Shown here one piece after another: positions 9,013 through 18,117 of a stretch of DNA of 37,500 nt. The DNA is from Prorocentrum cordatum (lineage: Eukaryota > Sar > Dinophyceae > Prorocentrales > Prorocentraceae). The notes below the pieces were generated by a model. It ran no database searches. It was not told the DNA's origin and was given only the letters and a program-made list of their open reading frames with translations. The position numbers and the translations under genes were made by a program. How positions within the stretch are numbered: the stretch's first letter is position 1; each line of letters begins with the position of its first letter. Where the stretch lies: the NCBI GenBank assembly GCA_963575745.1, contig CAUYUJ010018477.1:161629-199128 (forward strand), read 5' to 3'.

Positions 9013-9279
9013 CTCGTAATGGCCAATGATCCGCCACCGTGCAGTACGCACTGAATAGAATGCCGTCAAGTCTCTTCGAGTACTCTGTATGAATATTGTG
9101 AATACGGAGGCCTCCAAGATGGGGCCTGGGTAGATGGAATTGAAGGTCGCGCGGTATCTTCGACGCATAGCCGATACACCGGCAATACATCGGCGACGGC
9201 TGCGATGCATCGGGTCGCATGGCCAACGCACCAGCGATGTGTCGGGATCTTCCAACCCCAAAGACTCGGATCCCATCTA
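9013..9279 (-). other. Putative permease intron 3, created by a TIR element
   Basis: These 267 bases separate two copies of a coding segment that both end in CATTACGAG on the minus strand. The first copy is followed by TAG, the second by GCAGGG and the conserved AGYFGELAG. Taking out the 267 bases restores the reading. Because the ends lie in a direct repeat, the exact splice point is ambiguous. The segment contains one whole ATCGGCGATGC-family element (9112-9279). Confidence 0.5.
9112..9279. mobile_element. ATCGGCGATGC TIR element family C, copy 3, inside the permease gene
   Basis: Left end aagatggggcctgggtagat; right end complement agatgggatccgagtcttt. The interior holds degenerate ATCGGCGATGC units (ccgatacaccggcaatac type). 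Coding-segment copies flank it at 9013-9057 and 9280-9324, about 80% identical over 45 bases. Confidence 0.65.
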
Positions 9280-9319
9280 CTCGTAATGATCAATGATGCG
9301 CCACCGTGCCGTCGGCACT
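9280..9319 (-). CDS. APC permease, small exon 3 (40 nt, predicted)
   Basis: On the minus strand this reads R-VPTARWRIIDHYE, a near copy of VRTARWRIIGHYE that directly precedes exon 4. Used as an exon from an AG acceptor (CATAG|AGTGCC) to TACGAG, it joins exon 2 (which leaves two bases, AG) to exon 4 in frame, giving SLSLDR-VPTARWRIIDHYE-AGYFGELAG. That fills the loop expected between the two halves of the permease. The frame hits TAG immediately after, at the start of an inserted repeat element. The alternative is that this copy is a relic and exon 4 starts upstream of 9030; transcript data would decide. Confidence 0.5.
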
Positions 9320-9639
9320 CTATGGAGAGTCCCCGGGTCTCTCCTCTGCATTGACAATAAATGCTCTTCAAGGGGCCCAGGGGGCCCCTTGTCTTGGAGG
9401 CAACCTGGGCGCTCTGAACGTGCTCAGACGAGGCCGCTCCCAGGGGAATCCCCGCGACGTGACATCTTCACCTGGGGGACGTGGCCAGGGGTCGAAATTT
9501 AGAACATGCATGGTCTCGGGAGCCTGTTCTGGTGCTCTCTAGGAGGCCTCTTCGGCCGTCTGGGATGCCCAAACTACTGAAACGCATGATTTGCACTATC
9601 TTCGCGTCCTCGGCCGATCGGTGCTGAGAGCGCCTGGGA

Positions 9640-9850
9640 CGCGGCCTAAGAGGCCCGCTCGCCCCAAGACGGCCCCGAAGGTCCTCGAGAGGAGCCTGCG
9701 ACGGCCCCGACAGACGCTCCAGAGGAGCATCACGGACTGACACACGGAGCCCTCCGCCCCGAGAGGACACCCCCTGGACAGCCCCTGGGCCCCCGAAGAG
9801 GCCCCCAGGCGGTCTCCCGGTGGCCCCGTGAGGCCAGCAGTGGGCCTCCC
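9640..9850 (+). repeat. Degenerate CAAGACGGCCCC-type array J, part 1
   Basis: Recurring 'cc(a/g)aga(c/g)gccccnaag' words without strict period; same flavour as 10790-11265, 12960-13235 and 24520-24975. Confidence 0.5.
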
Positions 9851-10413
9851 ACGCGGGCGCGCAACGGCCACGAAGGAAGGAGCCCTGGGCGGGGGACGTG
9901 GGCCCAATGCGAGGGGGCCGCCAGGCATGCTGCGCCGCTGCGGGGGCTCGAGCGATCGGCGTCGGGCAAGGCCGACGTGGGGCACTGCGAGGCGGGGGTT
10001 TGTCCATACCCACCGCCTGGGAACCGACGCGCTGGTGCCCAAGCGGGCGGTGGATATATGTTGGCCACTGGGGGGCCGAATAGACCCATATCCACCGCCT
10101 CCCGAGGTCCCCGAAAATGAATCCTCTGGGCGGTGATCATGTATGAATTCCTGCCTCGGGGGCACGTCTCATGCCGTGTGGCCACCGAAGCGCAACAGAA
10201 ATAGCTTCAAAAGCGGCCCCGGGAGGCATCCCAAGGGACCCGAACGGGGCCTGCCTCTCTGAAGTCCTTGGTCCACGGCGCAGGCATGGTAGCGGCATGG
10301 ACCCGAAGGCAACAATATGTTCCGCCACGGTAGCCTGCCCGAGGGGTGCCTGGCGTGCCGCGAGCGAGGGCGGGGGGCGAAGTTAGAGGCCTCAGGGCTA
10401 GGGACCGAGCATC

Positions 10414-10503
10414 CTCCGTTTCTTCTTCCTCCTCCTCCTCCTCCTCGTCGTCGTCGTCCTCCTCGTCGTCCTCCTCCTCCTCCTCCTCCTCATCCGCCTC
10501 CTC
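10414..10503. repeat. TCC/TCG microsatellite
   Basis: Alternating blocks of ctcctc and gtcgtc, about 90 bases. Confidence 0.88.
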
Positions 10504-10504
10504 A

Positions 10505-10705
10505 GATTGGGTCGGAAGATCTTGCCTCATCGGCGATGCATCGGTCATGCACTTGCGACGTCGGCGATGCATCGGCGTGGAGAAAGCTGTGCCCCATATC
10601 GAGCCGCATCGCAGATGCATCGGCGATGCCGGGGAACCTCCGAGCCTTCCGAAAAGGCCCGCCCCCTCTCGCTTCCCCCTCGCGCTGGCCGCTGGAGCAC
10701 GTGCA
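10505..10705. mobile_element. ATCGGCGATGC element family C, copy 4, joined to a family E arm
   Basis: Four or five ATCGGCGATGC units with the common 'gtggagaaag' and 'atcgagccgcatcg' blocks. The far side runs into 'ccttccgaaaaggcccgccc' and 'cttccccctcgcgctggccg', which resembles the right arm of the E element at 25268-25432. The terminal arms of the C element are poorly preserved. Confidence 0.5.
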
Positions 10706-10789
10706 AGTCGATGTGGCCCTTTGAGGATCTCCCCCAACGCTCTCCGGCCCAGCTCGCCGACCAGCTGGAAATCGACAGCATCCTGTGGG

Positions 10790-11265
10790 CCTTTGCGTCC
10801 GAGATGGCTCCAAGGGGGCCCCAAGAGACCCCACAACGGACGGCATAATCACAGGGAGCCAAAGATGGCCCCAGGTTGCCTCCAACACGGCCCAAGATGG
10901 CTCCAGTACTGCCTCAAGACTTCCCAGAAGGCCCCCCACGCATGCCCCAGAAAGGCTCCTAAGAGGAAACATCCAAGAGGACCTGGGTGTTCCAATTGTT
11001 CTCGCGTTCTCGCGTTCTCGGGCTTCCGAAATACCTGTCCGGCCCAGGACGCTTTCAAGAGGGCGCGCGACGGCCGAACATGACCCGAGGCCGGCGCCAA
11101 GACACACCCTCGATGGCCCGGAAAGGTCCCAAGATGGGCCTACAAAGAACCAAGGGAGACGCGGAGATGGTATACATAGGCCCGCAAGATGGCATCCAAA
11201 GGCAACAGACGGCCCTAGAGCATTTCAAGATGGCAGAATAAAGCCCCAGGTAGGCCCCCCAGGAA
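10790..11265 (+). repeat. Degenerate CAAGATGGC array J, part 2
   Basis: At least ten 'aagatggc(t/c)cca' words spaced 15-60 bases apart. The opposite strand reads as open GPSWAVLEATWGHL-like nonsense. Inside permease intron 2. Confidence 0.6.
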
Positions 11266-11360
11266 AACCCGAAAGGCCAGAAAAGAGCGCGATGAGCCCG
11301 CCTTACAAGCGTCTCTGCGAGGCAGACGGCGGCGGTGATTCGCTGGAGGCGTCTTCGATC

Positions 11361-11818
11361 CTGTCGAGGGACAGGGATATAGCACAAGGGGTTAAGGTGA
11401 GAAGAGTGGTAAGTGGCAGCAGCAGCGCAATCGCTGCAGGGTATGTTACCCTGGGCCGTCGAATCTCTCCAGCCAAAGACCCTAGCGAAGCGAAGCCCGA
11501 AAACAGCCATAGAGTCCATGAAAACAATTGCGCGTAATCGGTGGCCACGTCTCCGGGCATCGACAAGGCTACGCTGACGTCCAGAGATGGTAAGCCAACA
11601 ACGATGTAGATTAAACAGGGTGTCAAAGAAACAACAAATATTGCACCCTGGAGTGTCGTCACACAGGCGAGACCCGTTAGACTCGCAATCGCAACTGACA
11701 CGATAAATGCGAACGGAACCATCGCTTTGGCCTGAGCACCGAGGTGCAATGAGTGGGAAACGTACTGCGCGGCAAGCTGCGGGTAGACTGCTGCATCAAG
11801 TATCCGCAAGCGTGCCGA
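11361..11818 (-). CDS. APC permease, exon 2 (central transmembrane part)
   Basis: The segment encodes LDAAVYPQLAAQYVSHSL, then hydrophobic helices (AKAMVPFAFIVSVAIASLTG, GAIFVVSLTPCLIYIVVG). Next is the loop LDVSVALSMPGDVATDYAQL, and then WTLWLFSGFASLGSLAGEIR-RPRVTYPAAIALLL. The 'SLAGE(I/V)-RP-TYP' block is the hallmark of LAT/PUT-type APC permeases. The likely acceptor is CCCCAG|TCGGCA, which adds six residues before LDAAVYP compared with the family and so may be off by 18 bases. The likely donor is GACAG|GATCGAAG, a GA donor; no GT lies at a workable place. Reading continues past the homologous part to 11303 without a stop. The exon lies about 60 bases downstream, in gene sense, of a large TIR element at 11880-12115. 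Confidence 0.75.
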
Positions 11819-11879
11819 CTGGGGCGTGTTGTAATGCCTGTGAATTGCCTGGCAGGGCCTACCTGCCCCAACCGCCCGA

Positions 11880-12115
11880 GAGGGACCGCCCGCCCGACCC
11901 GCCAGGCATAGGTAAAACAGAGCTAGGATCGGGATAAATCGATCCAGAGCGTTCCGGAGCGCTCTCAGAGCGTTCCGGAACGCTCTGGAGCGGCCGCGGC
12001 GCCCAATACATCCTCCAAACCCGCCGATTCTCAGAGATTTCGAGTTATCCCGATCCGATTTTGTCCCGATCTTCCGTTGTTTTACATAGCCCGCCCGCCC
12101 GACCCCCGCCCGCAC
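11880..12115. mobile_element. Large TIR element family F, copy 1
   Basis: Inverted arms: ggcataggtaaaacagagct and ggatcgggataaatcgatcc on the left; complement gggctatgtaaaacaacgga and cggatcgggataac on the right. The centre is a palindromic run of gagcgttccggaacgctct and the family block gcggccgcggcgccc. Related cores occur at 17972-18040 and 22955-23010. It ends about 60 bases upstream of permease exon 2 in gene sense. Confidence 0.7.
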
Positions 12116-12346
12116 GCTTTCGGGTCCCGCCTGGTACGTCCGACGCGCCCAGCAGGGTCCACCACGTTACAGTGTCCGGGGGCCCACACTCACCACATCC
12201 CCCACTATTGTGGATAAGAGTGAGTGGGCGGCGGGTTAGTGGGCCGTTTGCGACGCTCTGAAGAAGCACGCTGGAAGCGCCCACTTTTTGTACAAATTGT
12301 GCAGCGAAATCGCCGCAAGCACGAATTCTCGTCAAAGCAACGTGGG

Positions 12347-12425
12347 TGGGTCGGAGGTGGGTCGCGGGGGGGTCGCGGGGGGGTCGCGGGCGGGTCGCGG
12401 GAGGGTCGCGGGCAGGTCGCTCCGC
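12347..12425 (+). repeat. GGGTCGCGGG 10-mer array
   Basis: Seven to eight units of gggtcgcggg(n), with one variable base per unit. Confidence 0.9.
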
Positions 12426-12479
12426 TTCAGGCACGCACCCAAGGATGGTGTAAGACCGGCCGGCAACTCGTTCTAAAAT

Positions 12480-12530
12480 ATACACATGTGTACACATGTA
12501 CACAAACACATACATACATCCAAACATATG
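12480..12530 (+). repeat. ACAT/ACAC simple repeat
   Basis: Mixed acac and acat units just before a TIR element. Confidence 0.75.
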
Positions 12531-12557
12531 GGTATATGAATGCAAATGCATATCTTT

Positions 12558-12764
12558 GGACGCCCGAAATGGGCACGGAAAGAGTGGGTACACTGACCAC
12601 CACTAAATGTTGTCCCAAGCCAACAGCGGCCGCTGTTGGGCAGGCGGCCTTCTGTCTCGAATGGACACAGGCCGCGGCGGCGTGGACAGCGAATCCTGTT
12701 CAAAATGAACAGGAAGTGCTGTTGGGCAGTGTACCCATTCTTTCCGTACCCATTTCGGGCGTCC
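12558..12764. mobile_element. GGACGCCCGAAATGGG TIR element (207 bp)
   Basis: The left arm 12558-12595 (ggacgcccgaaatgggcacg) and right arm 12727-12764 (complement ggacgcccgaaatgggtacg) differ at two of 38 positions. The centre carries a 20-base perfect palindrome, ccaacagcggccgctgttgg, at 12620. Non-coding; single copy in this window. Confidence 0.8.
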
Positions 12765-12959
12765 AGAATATCCGCCACCGCGCCAGGAAGCACGAGTTGG
12801 AATGTCCTCGGGTCTTTGGCCCGATCCAGAAGCCAAGGCCCTATATCCTCAAGATATTTCAAGGCTGCACCCAGAATTGCCAAAATCTTCCAGGGCTTGG
12901 CGCGGGCCCCCGGAGTGTTGTCGCACAAATTTGCGCCGAAATGTCTTTCCACGAGGCCC

Positions 12960-13235
12960 AGGATGGCCCCCAACATGCCCCCAAGACGCTCCAAAGGCCT
13001 TCGATAGGCCTCCAAGATGGAATGATTACTGATGCTCCGTAGGTTTCTGAAGGATTGTGGCGTTCTCGCCTTTTCGGCTTCCCGACGCTCCAAGACGGCC
13101 CAAGAAGCTCCCAAAATCGTCCCAAGACGGCCCAAAAGGCCTCCATGAAGGCTCCAAAACGGCCCAAGAGGGCCCCAAGCCGGCCCAGGGGGCGCCCCAG
13201 ACGGCCCAAGTGAGGGGCTCCAAGACCAAGACGGG
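12960..13235 (+). repeat. Degenerate CAAGACGGCCCAAG array J, part 3
   Basis: About ten 'ccaaga(c/t)ggccc(a)a' words in permease intron 1. The reverse strand gives GPSWAVLERLG-type open frames. Confidence 0.65.
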
Positions 13236-13497
13236 TCCATCCTGTGCCGAAATTCCTCATAGTTTCGGTTCCCGACTAAGCTCTACGAGGTACACCGCCG
13301 AAAGACCGCTTCAAACACCTCCAGGAGCCCCCCACACGGCCTCAAAATAATACAATTACGCCGATTCAGGAGAGCTCGAGAGAATCGTCGCGCCAAGGGC
13401 GAGACCTCCAACAATCCCGAAAGAGGCCCTCAAGGGGCCCAAATCGGTCCCCGCGATGCTTCAAAGTCCCCGAGAAGCCGCCAAGAACACCGACATC

Positions 13498-13530
13498 GCA
13501 ACACACACACACACATACATACACACATAA
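13498..13530. repeat. CA dinucleotide run
   Basis: acacacacac with two acatac interruptions. Confidence 0.85.
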
Positions 13531-13697
13531 TGCAGTGTGAAGGCTGCGCCACGTTATAACACCGTCGAGCAGCTTCATAAACGGCCCCACGCCCCAAGTT
13601 GGTTCTATCAAACGTATTCGGCGACATCAGCAGAACCATCCTGCATACATGTCAATACTGCGCTGGCACGAGACGCGGCTTGCGAAAGCAAGGGGAC

Positions 13698-14018
13698 ATT
13701 CGTGAACCAGATCCAATAACCATTATGCCCGCCAATGATGCGGCCAAATGCTGTGTGTACCCAGGCTACCTGACCACCGTCTGCAGGGATGGCAGTTCCA
13801 AGCTCTGCAGTCATCAGCGACAAGGGCAATGCATAGCACAGTGCACCAACAAGCACAGCAATATTCATTACGAGAGGAGGGGCTGCAGCAATGAGCTCTT
13901 CGTTGCCGTAGATCCCACCCGACACCCAAAAAAAACCGATGCTAACAAGAGACAATACACCGAGTGGCTTCGACCGCAACTCGGTCGACCCATCGACGGA
14001 GTCTTCTTGCTGCGGCAT
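13698..14018 (-). CDS. APC permease, exon 1 (N-terminus)
   Basis: The frame starts with MPQQEDSVDGSTELRSKPLG, a short hydrophilic N-terminus. The first membrane helix follows, with the APC signature VSGGIYGNEELIAAAPP, which corresponds to the unwound substrate-binding helix 1. Then come VMNIAVLVGALCYALPLSLM, TAELGTAIPADGGQVAWVH and FGRIIGGHNGYWIWFTN. All are in family order, so the 107 residues align with the start of LAT/PUT permeases without gaps. The first ATG of the open frame is taken as the start. The exon ends at AAT|GTCCCC, a canonical GT donor in phase 0; downstream reading loses homology at once. Together with exons 2-4 it gives a protein of about 520 residues, normal for the family. 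Confidence 0.78.
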
Positions 14019-14361
14019 CCAGCGCTGCGTAAAACTATACAGACCTCGGAAGTTTGATCGACAGGCCCGGAGGGCATGAGCCCAAACAGTCTATACGCGA
14101 AATAACGGCAACTGCATGACTATTGCTCGCTTGCTGGGAGAAAAGGTTCGAAACACCTTGTGGCATGCTGACGCTCCTCGGAAGCGTCCGCGATCCTCCA
14201 ATGAGGACAAACACTGGCATCAACCAGTGAGATCCTGAGGGCCCATCACCCGCCAGAACCAAGCATGGGATGGGGAGCCCAAATGCCCCTGAGCGCTGAT
14301 CGTCAGGGCTGTCGCGCTGCCTCTTCCGAGAGCTGCGAACTAAATTAGCGTGCAGGGAGAT
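14019..14361. other. 5' flank of the permease gene
   Basis: About 340 bases upstream of the permease start codon in gene sense. I see no TATA-like box, spliced-leader-like sequence or repeat. Confidence 0.35.
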
Positions 14362-14400
14362 CAGGAGGAGGAGGCGGAGGAGGAGGAGGAGGAGGAGGAG
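14362..14400. repeat. GGA microsatellite
   Basis: Short aggagg run with one cgg interruption. Confidence 0.9.
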
Positions 14401-14738
14401 GCCGCCGGTGGCCCACCAGCTTTCTCAGGAGCGACTCGACGAAGTCGTGGTTGACTTCGTCGTCCTGCCGACCCCAGCCGCCCCCACATCAGGCAAGCAC
14501 CCCACCCTCCTTCCCGAGAAGCCTCCCTGATTCAGGGGGACGTAAGACCTGGGTACAGGGGACTCGGAAATCCTCGACGAGGTCGTCAGCAAAAATGACG
14601 AGGCCGAGCCTGCATTTTGACGAGGCCTCCCGCTGCAGACATCCCACGAAACTCCTCCTCGTCAAAATCCGAGGCGCGGTCGTCAAAAAACGTTGGCGAA
14701 CCCGAGTCCTGGCAAACCCGGGTCTTACGCTCCCCCGA

Positions 14739-14907
14739 CTGATGGGGTTGGCGTAGACGGGGCCGGAAAATCGCAACATTGCGCCGCATCACCGATGCAT
14801 CGCCGACACATCGGCGATGCACCGGCGATGCACCGTCGACGCTGGCCATGCATCGGCGACGTCGGTGTGGAGAAACTCCGCCCCACTGAACGACTTACCC
14901 CACTAGA
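14739..14907. mobile_element. ATCGGCGATGC TIR element family C, copy 5
   Basis: Left end ctgatggggttggcgtagac; right end complement ctagtggggtaagtcgttca. The interior has five to six ATCGGCGATGC-like units plus the 'cgtcggtgtggagaaactccg' region shared with copy 4. Confidence 0.65.
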
Positions 14908-15012
14908 TGGGGATATACGCTGTTCCCTCCGGGTTTCGCGGGGCTGCGATACCATGGCCCGGTGGGGATGGGGATGGGTTAGACGGTGCTGAACCTGAGA
15001 GCCCATCTGGGA

Positions 15013-15283
15013 GGCCTGGACCTTAGTGGGCCCCGGAAACGGCAGGGCCGTTTTTTCACCGTTTCCCCAAAAATGTCCCTTGAAAATGGAAACGGTAAAA
15101 AAACGGCGACCAGAAACGGTAAAAAAAAAACGGCTCCAAGATTGGAACCGGAGCCGGAACCGGTCAAACAACGGCGACGGAACCGGTGAACAACAACGGC
15201 GTCGGAGCCGGCAACAAAAACGGCACACCGGAACCGGTAAGAAAAGGGCCCTGTCGTGTCCAGGGCCCACTGAGGCCTGGGCC
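15013..15283. mobile_element. TIR element enclosing an AACCGG/AACGG array
   Basis: The arms (ggcctggaccttagtgggcc, and complement ggcccaggcctcagtgggcc) extend about 60 bases inwards at roughly 78% identity. Between them are repeated aacggcg, ggaaccggt and ggagccgg words (15140-15245). Non-coding. Confidence 0.6.
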
Positions 15284-15390
15284 AACGTCAAGTCGGCACC
15301 CTCCTTCCCGAGCCAGCCGCCACGAAACCTCAGCACACCAAGCACTCTGACGGTCGGGCCCGCGGACGGCCTCCCCGCAGGCGCCACGGG

Positions 15391-15556
15391 CCCCCTCCTC
15401 CTCCTCCTCCTCCCCCATCTCCTCCTCCCTTATCCTCCTCCTCCTCCTTCCTCCTCCTCCTCCCTCCTCCTCCTCCTCCTCCTCCTCCTCCTCCTCCTCC
15501 TCCCTCCTCCCTCCTCCTCCTCCTCCTCCTCCCTCCTCCTCCTCCTCCTCCTCATC
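15391..15556. repeat. CTC microsatellite
   Basis: Near-pure cctcct run with occasional ccc interruptions. Confidence 0.93.
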
Positions 15557-15658
15557 CCCCCAGCCTGGAGGAGGGGGGGCTTGCGTTTTTCCACCAGGGA
15601 CCCCGTGTTACCCATCGGCCTTCGGCGGCCTTGGGCGGACCTGCTGCAAGGAGGCCCA

Positions 15659-15812
15659 GGGACACACGCAAATATATGGATACAAGTCCCGAGATACCTC
15701 ATGTGTGCCATGTGTTCTGGATGTTCGTCTTGCCCCCCCACTTCTCAGATTCACCCACATTGTCCGCGGGATCGACGGATCTTCGTGTGCGTGTGTTTTT
15801 GTTCCCTCCTGA
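15659..15812 (+). repeat. Dispersed repeat family G, copy 2
   Basis: Shares 'gggacacacgcaaata', 'cttgcccccccacttctcag', 'gggatcgacgga' and 'gtgtgcgtgtgtttttgttc' with the copies at 16 and 20690. The ends (gacacac / gtgtgtt) are weakly inverted. Confidence 0.6.
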
Positions 15813-16377
15813 TTCTGGCGGTCGCAGGCTGTCTTCGGCGGCCTCTGGCGGTCTCCGGCGCGACACCTGGACGGCGATCCGCAAAGGGCTCACCATCGAA
15901 CACCTCATGTGAGAAGCTTATTGCGTCTCAGCGCGGCAGAGGCGATCCGCACGCGCATCCGAGTGAAGCCGGGGCACGGAGTCGCGAATCAGCCCGCATG
16001 CAAGAGGGGGACGGGAAGAGAGGATGCGCCCGCAGAGGGGGAGGGGAAGGCGCGGTTGCGCACTCACGCAGCGAGGCTGCGGCGGGTGCGCGGGCGCGGC
16101 CTGCTCATGGGGGCAGACTGGCGAATGGAGACCGGAGAGGGGCAGGGGGCCAACGGGGTAATGCCAGCAGCGCGGCGAGGGCGGGCTGACATCGACGCTG
16201 CGGCGCGCGAAACGGCAGTTCCGAGGAGGCCACGACCTGGACAGCATCTGCCTGGGACAACTCGGGGGTCGCTGAGCCCTGGCGGCTCTGGACCCAAGCA
16301 TGCTCGCGTCGTAAAACAACAGCCTGGCGAAGAACCCAACCATATGCAGTTGTGCGTACCGCAATTGTGAATATGGT
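15813..16377. other. No recognised feature
   Basis: GC-rich, with a long open frame on the minus strand that continues from the adjacent minisatellite; no recognisable domain. Confidence 0.4.
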
Positions 16378-17262
16378 CTTCGGTGGCGCTCCCTATGGGG
16401 CCACGAACCCTGTGAGTGGTGTGCCCAAATTGGTGCGGCGGACGCATGTGGACGGTGGCATTGGGGGCTTCGGTGGAGCTCCCTATGGGGCCACAAAACG
16501 TGTGTGCGGGGGGTGCCGGAATGGGTGTGGGGGACACATGCGGGCGGTGGCACGTGGGCCTTCCGTGGAGCTCCCGATGGGGCCACTAAGCGTGTGAGGG
16601 GTGTGCCGAAGTTGGTGTGGGGGACGCAAGTGGTTGGTGGCCCTGGGGTCTTCGGTGGAACCCCCGAGGGGGCCACTAAACATGTGAAGGGGGGTGTCGA
16701 GTGGGTGCGGCGGACGCATGTGGACGGTGGCACTGGGGCCTTCGGTGGAGCTCCCCATGGGGCCACGAAACGTGTGAGTTGTGTGCCGAAATGGGTGACG
16801 GGGACGCGTGTGGACGCTGGCACTGGGGCCTTCGGTGGAACTCCATAGGGGGCCACGAAACGTGTGAGTGGTGTGCCGAAATGGGTGTGGGGGACGCATG
16901 CGGGCGGTGGCACTGGGGCCTTCGGTGGAACCCCCTCTGGCCCACGAAACGTGTGAGGGGTGTGCCGAAATGGGCGTGAGGGACGCATGTGGACGGGTGC
17001 ACTGGGGCCTTCGGTGGAGCTCCCTATGGGGCCACGAAACGTGTAAGGGGTGTGCCGACATGGGTGTGGGGGAGACGCATGTGGACGGTGGCACTGGGGC
17101 TTTCGGTGGAACTCCCTGGGGGGCCACGAAACGTGTGAGTGAGGTGCCGAAATGGGTGCGGGGGACGCGTGTGGACGCTGGCACTGGGGCCTTTGGTGGA
17201 ACTCCCTATGGGGCCACGAACCCTTGTGAGTGGGAGTGGCGTGCCGAAGTGAGGGGGGGACG
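16378..17262 (+). repeat. 90-bp minisatellite, ten units
   Basis: Units begin with ttcggtgga near 16379, 16469, 16561, 16651, 16741, 16831, 16921, 17010, 17102 and 17192, a spacing of 89-92 bases and mostly exactly 90. Each unit contains 'ctccctatggggccacgaaa', 'cgtgtgagtggtgtgccgaa' and 'gacgcatgtggacggtggca' with scattered changes. Because 90 is divisible by three, two or three minus-strand frames remain open (a 703-residue frame spans it). I read these as by-products of the repeat. Confidence 0.92.
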
Positions 17263-17551
17263 GGAGGAGGGAGGAGGAGGAGGAGGAGGAGGAGGAGGAG
17301 GAGGAGGAGGAGGAGAGGAGGAGGAGGAGGAGGAGGAGGAGGAGGAGGAGGAGGAGGAGGAGGAGGAGGAGGAGGAGGAGTGAGGAGGAGAGGAGGAGAA
17401 GGATGAGGACGAGGAGGACGAGGAGGAGGACGAGGAAGAAGAAGGAAGGAGGAGGAGGAGGAGGAGGAGGAGGAGGACGATGAGGAGCAGGGGGAGAAGG
17501 ATGAGGAGGAGGAGGAGGAGGAGGAGGAGGAGGAAGAGGAGGAGGAGGGAG
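17263..17551. repeat. GGA/GAG microsatellite
   Basis: A 290-base interrupted gga run following the minisatellite directly. Confidence 0.93.
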
Positions 17552-17960
17552 GGCTGCCGCCATTGGCAGTAGCAGCAGCAGCAGGAGGGAGGGAGGGTGA
17601 GGGGGAGAAGGAGAGTCGCGGGGACCGTGCAGGATGGTCTGGAAAAATCGCGACGGGAGAATGCTGCTGGCCATTTTCTAAGCCTCCAGCGGCCCTCGCC
17701 ATGCTCTGGGACCGAAACAAAAACGGCTCGGGACGAAAAGCTGGTCCCGGGGAGAGTCGGGCGAGTGCTAGTGGGGGGCGGCCCAAATTTGGGGTGACGA
17801 GAAGGGCCCCAAAAGGGCCCACAGGCGCCCCTTTAGGAGCCTTTAGGGTCTCTGACTTCACCCCCCATTCGGGCCACCCCTCATTGGCACCCGCCCGAGA
17901 AAGGTTCGGAAATTTGGGGACCGTTTCTGGAGAAAACGCCACGACGCCGCACGCTTGGGG
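17552..17960. other. No recognised feature
   Basis: Contains 'ggccccaaaagggccc' and similar words loosely related to the J arrays; no gene evidence. Confidence 0.4.
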
Positions 17961-17964
17961 ATGA

Positions 17965-18085
17965 CGTGCCCTATCGGGCGCCGCGGCCGTTCCAAACCGC
18001 TGCGGAACGCTCCGCGAGCGCTCCAGCACGCGTTACCCAAGGAGGGGGGCGGGGGGGGGGCCTGGGTAACGAACGTTACCCTGGG
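17965..18085 (+). repeat. Family F core, copy 2
   Basis: tcgggcgccgcggccgttcc followed by ccgctgcggaacgctccgcg; matches the complement of 11945-12003. A cgttaccc / gggtaacg inverted pair flanks the following poly-G stretch. Confidence 0.6.
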
Positions 18086-18117
18086 GAGGAACAAAAAAGC
18101 CCATCAAAAGGTGCCAA

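Larger units (their letters stand above)
9320..11360 (-). other. Permease intron 2 (predicted GA-AG)
   Basis: This 2.0-kb spacer between exons 2 and 3 has no credible coding content. It holds CAAGATGGCCCC-type arrays (9640-9850 and 10790-11265), a TCC/TCG microsatellite and an ATCGGCGATGC element with a half E-family arm (10505-10705). The inferred ends are GATCGA at the 5' side and CCATAG at the 3' side. Confidence 0.5.
11819..13697 (-). other. Permease intron 1 (predicted GT-AG)
   Basis: This 1.9-kb spacer starts GTCCCC and ends CCCCAG. It contains a CA run (13500-13530), degenerate CAAGACGGCCC repeats, a 207-bp TIR element, a GGGTCGCGGG array and a large GATCGGGATAA TIR element close to the 3' end. 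No other coding signal was found. Confidence 0.5.

Noticed and set aside
10785-11537. 250-residue plus-strand frame over permease exon 2 and the J array
   Set aside because: It overlaps recognised permease coding sequence on the other strand and is otherwise array sequence.
15918-18029. 703-residue minus-strand open frame
   Set aside because: It is made of the 90-bp minisatellite and the GGA tract, with low-complexity Ser/Pro/His content and no domain.
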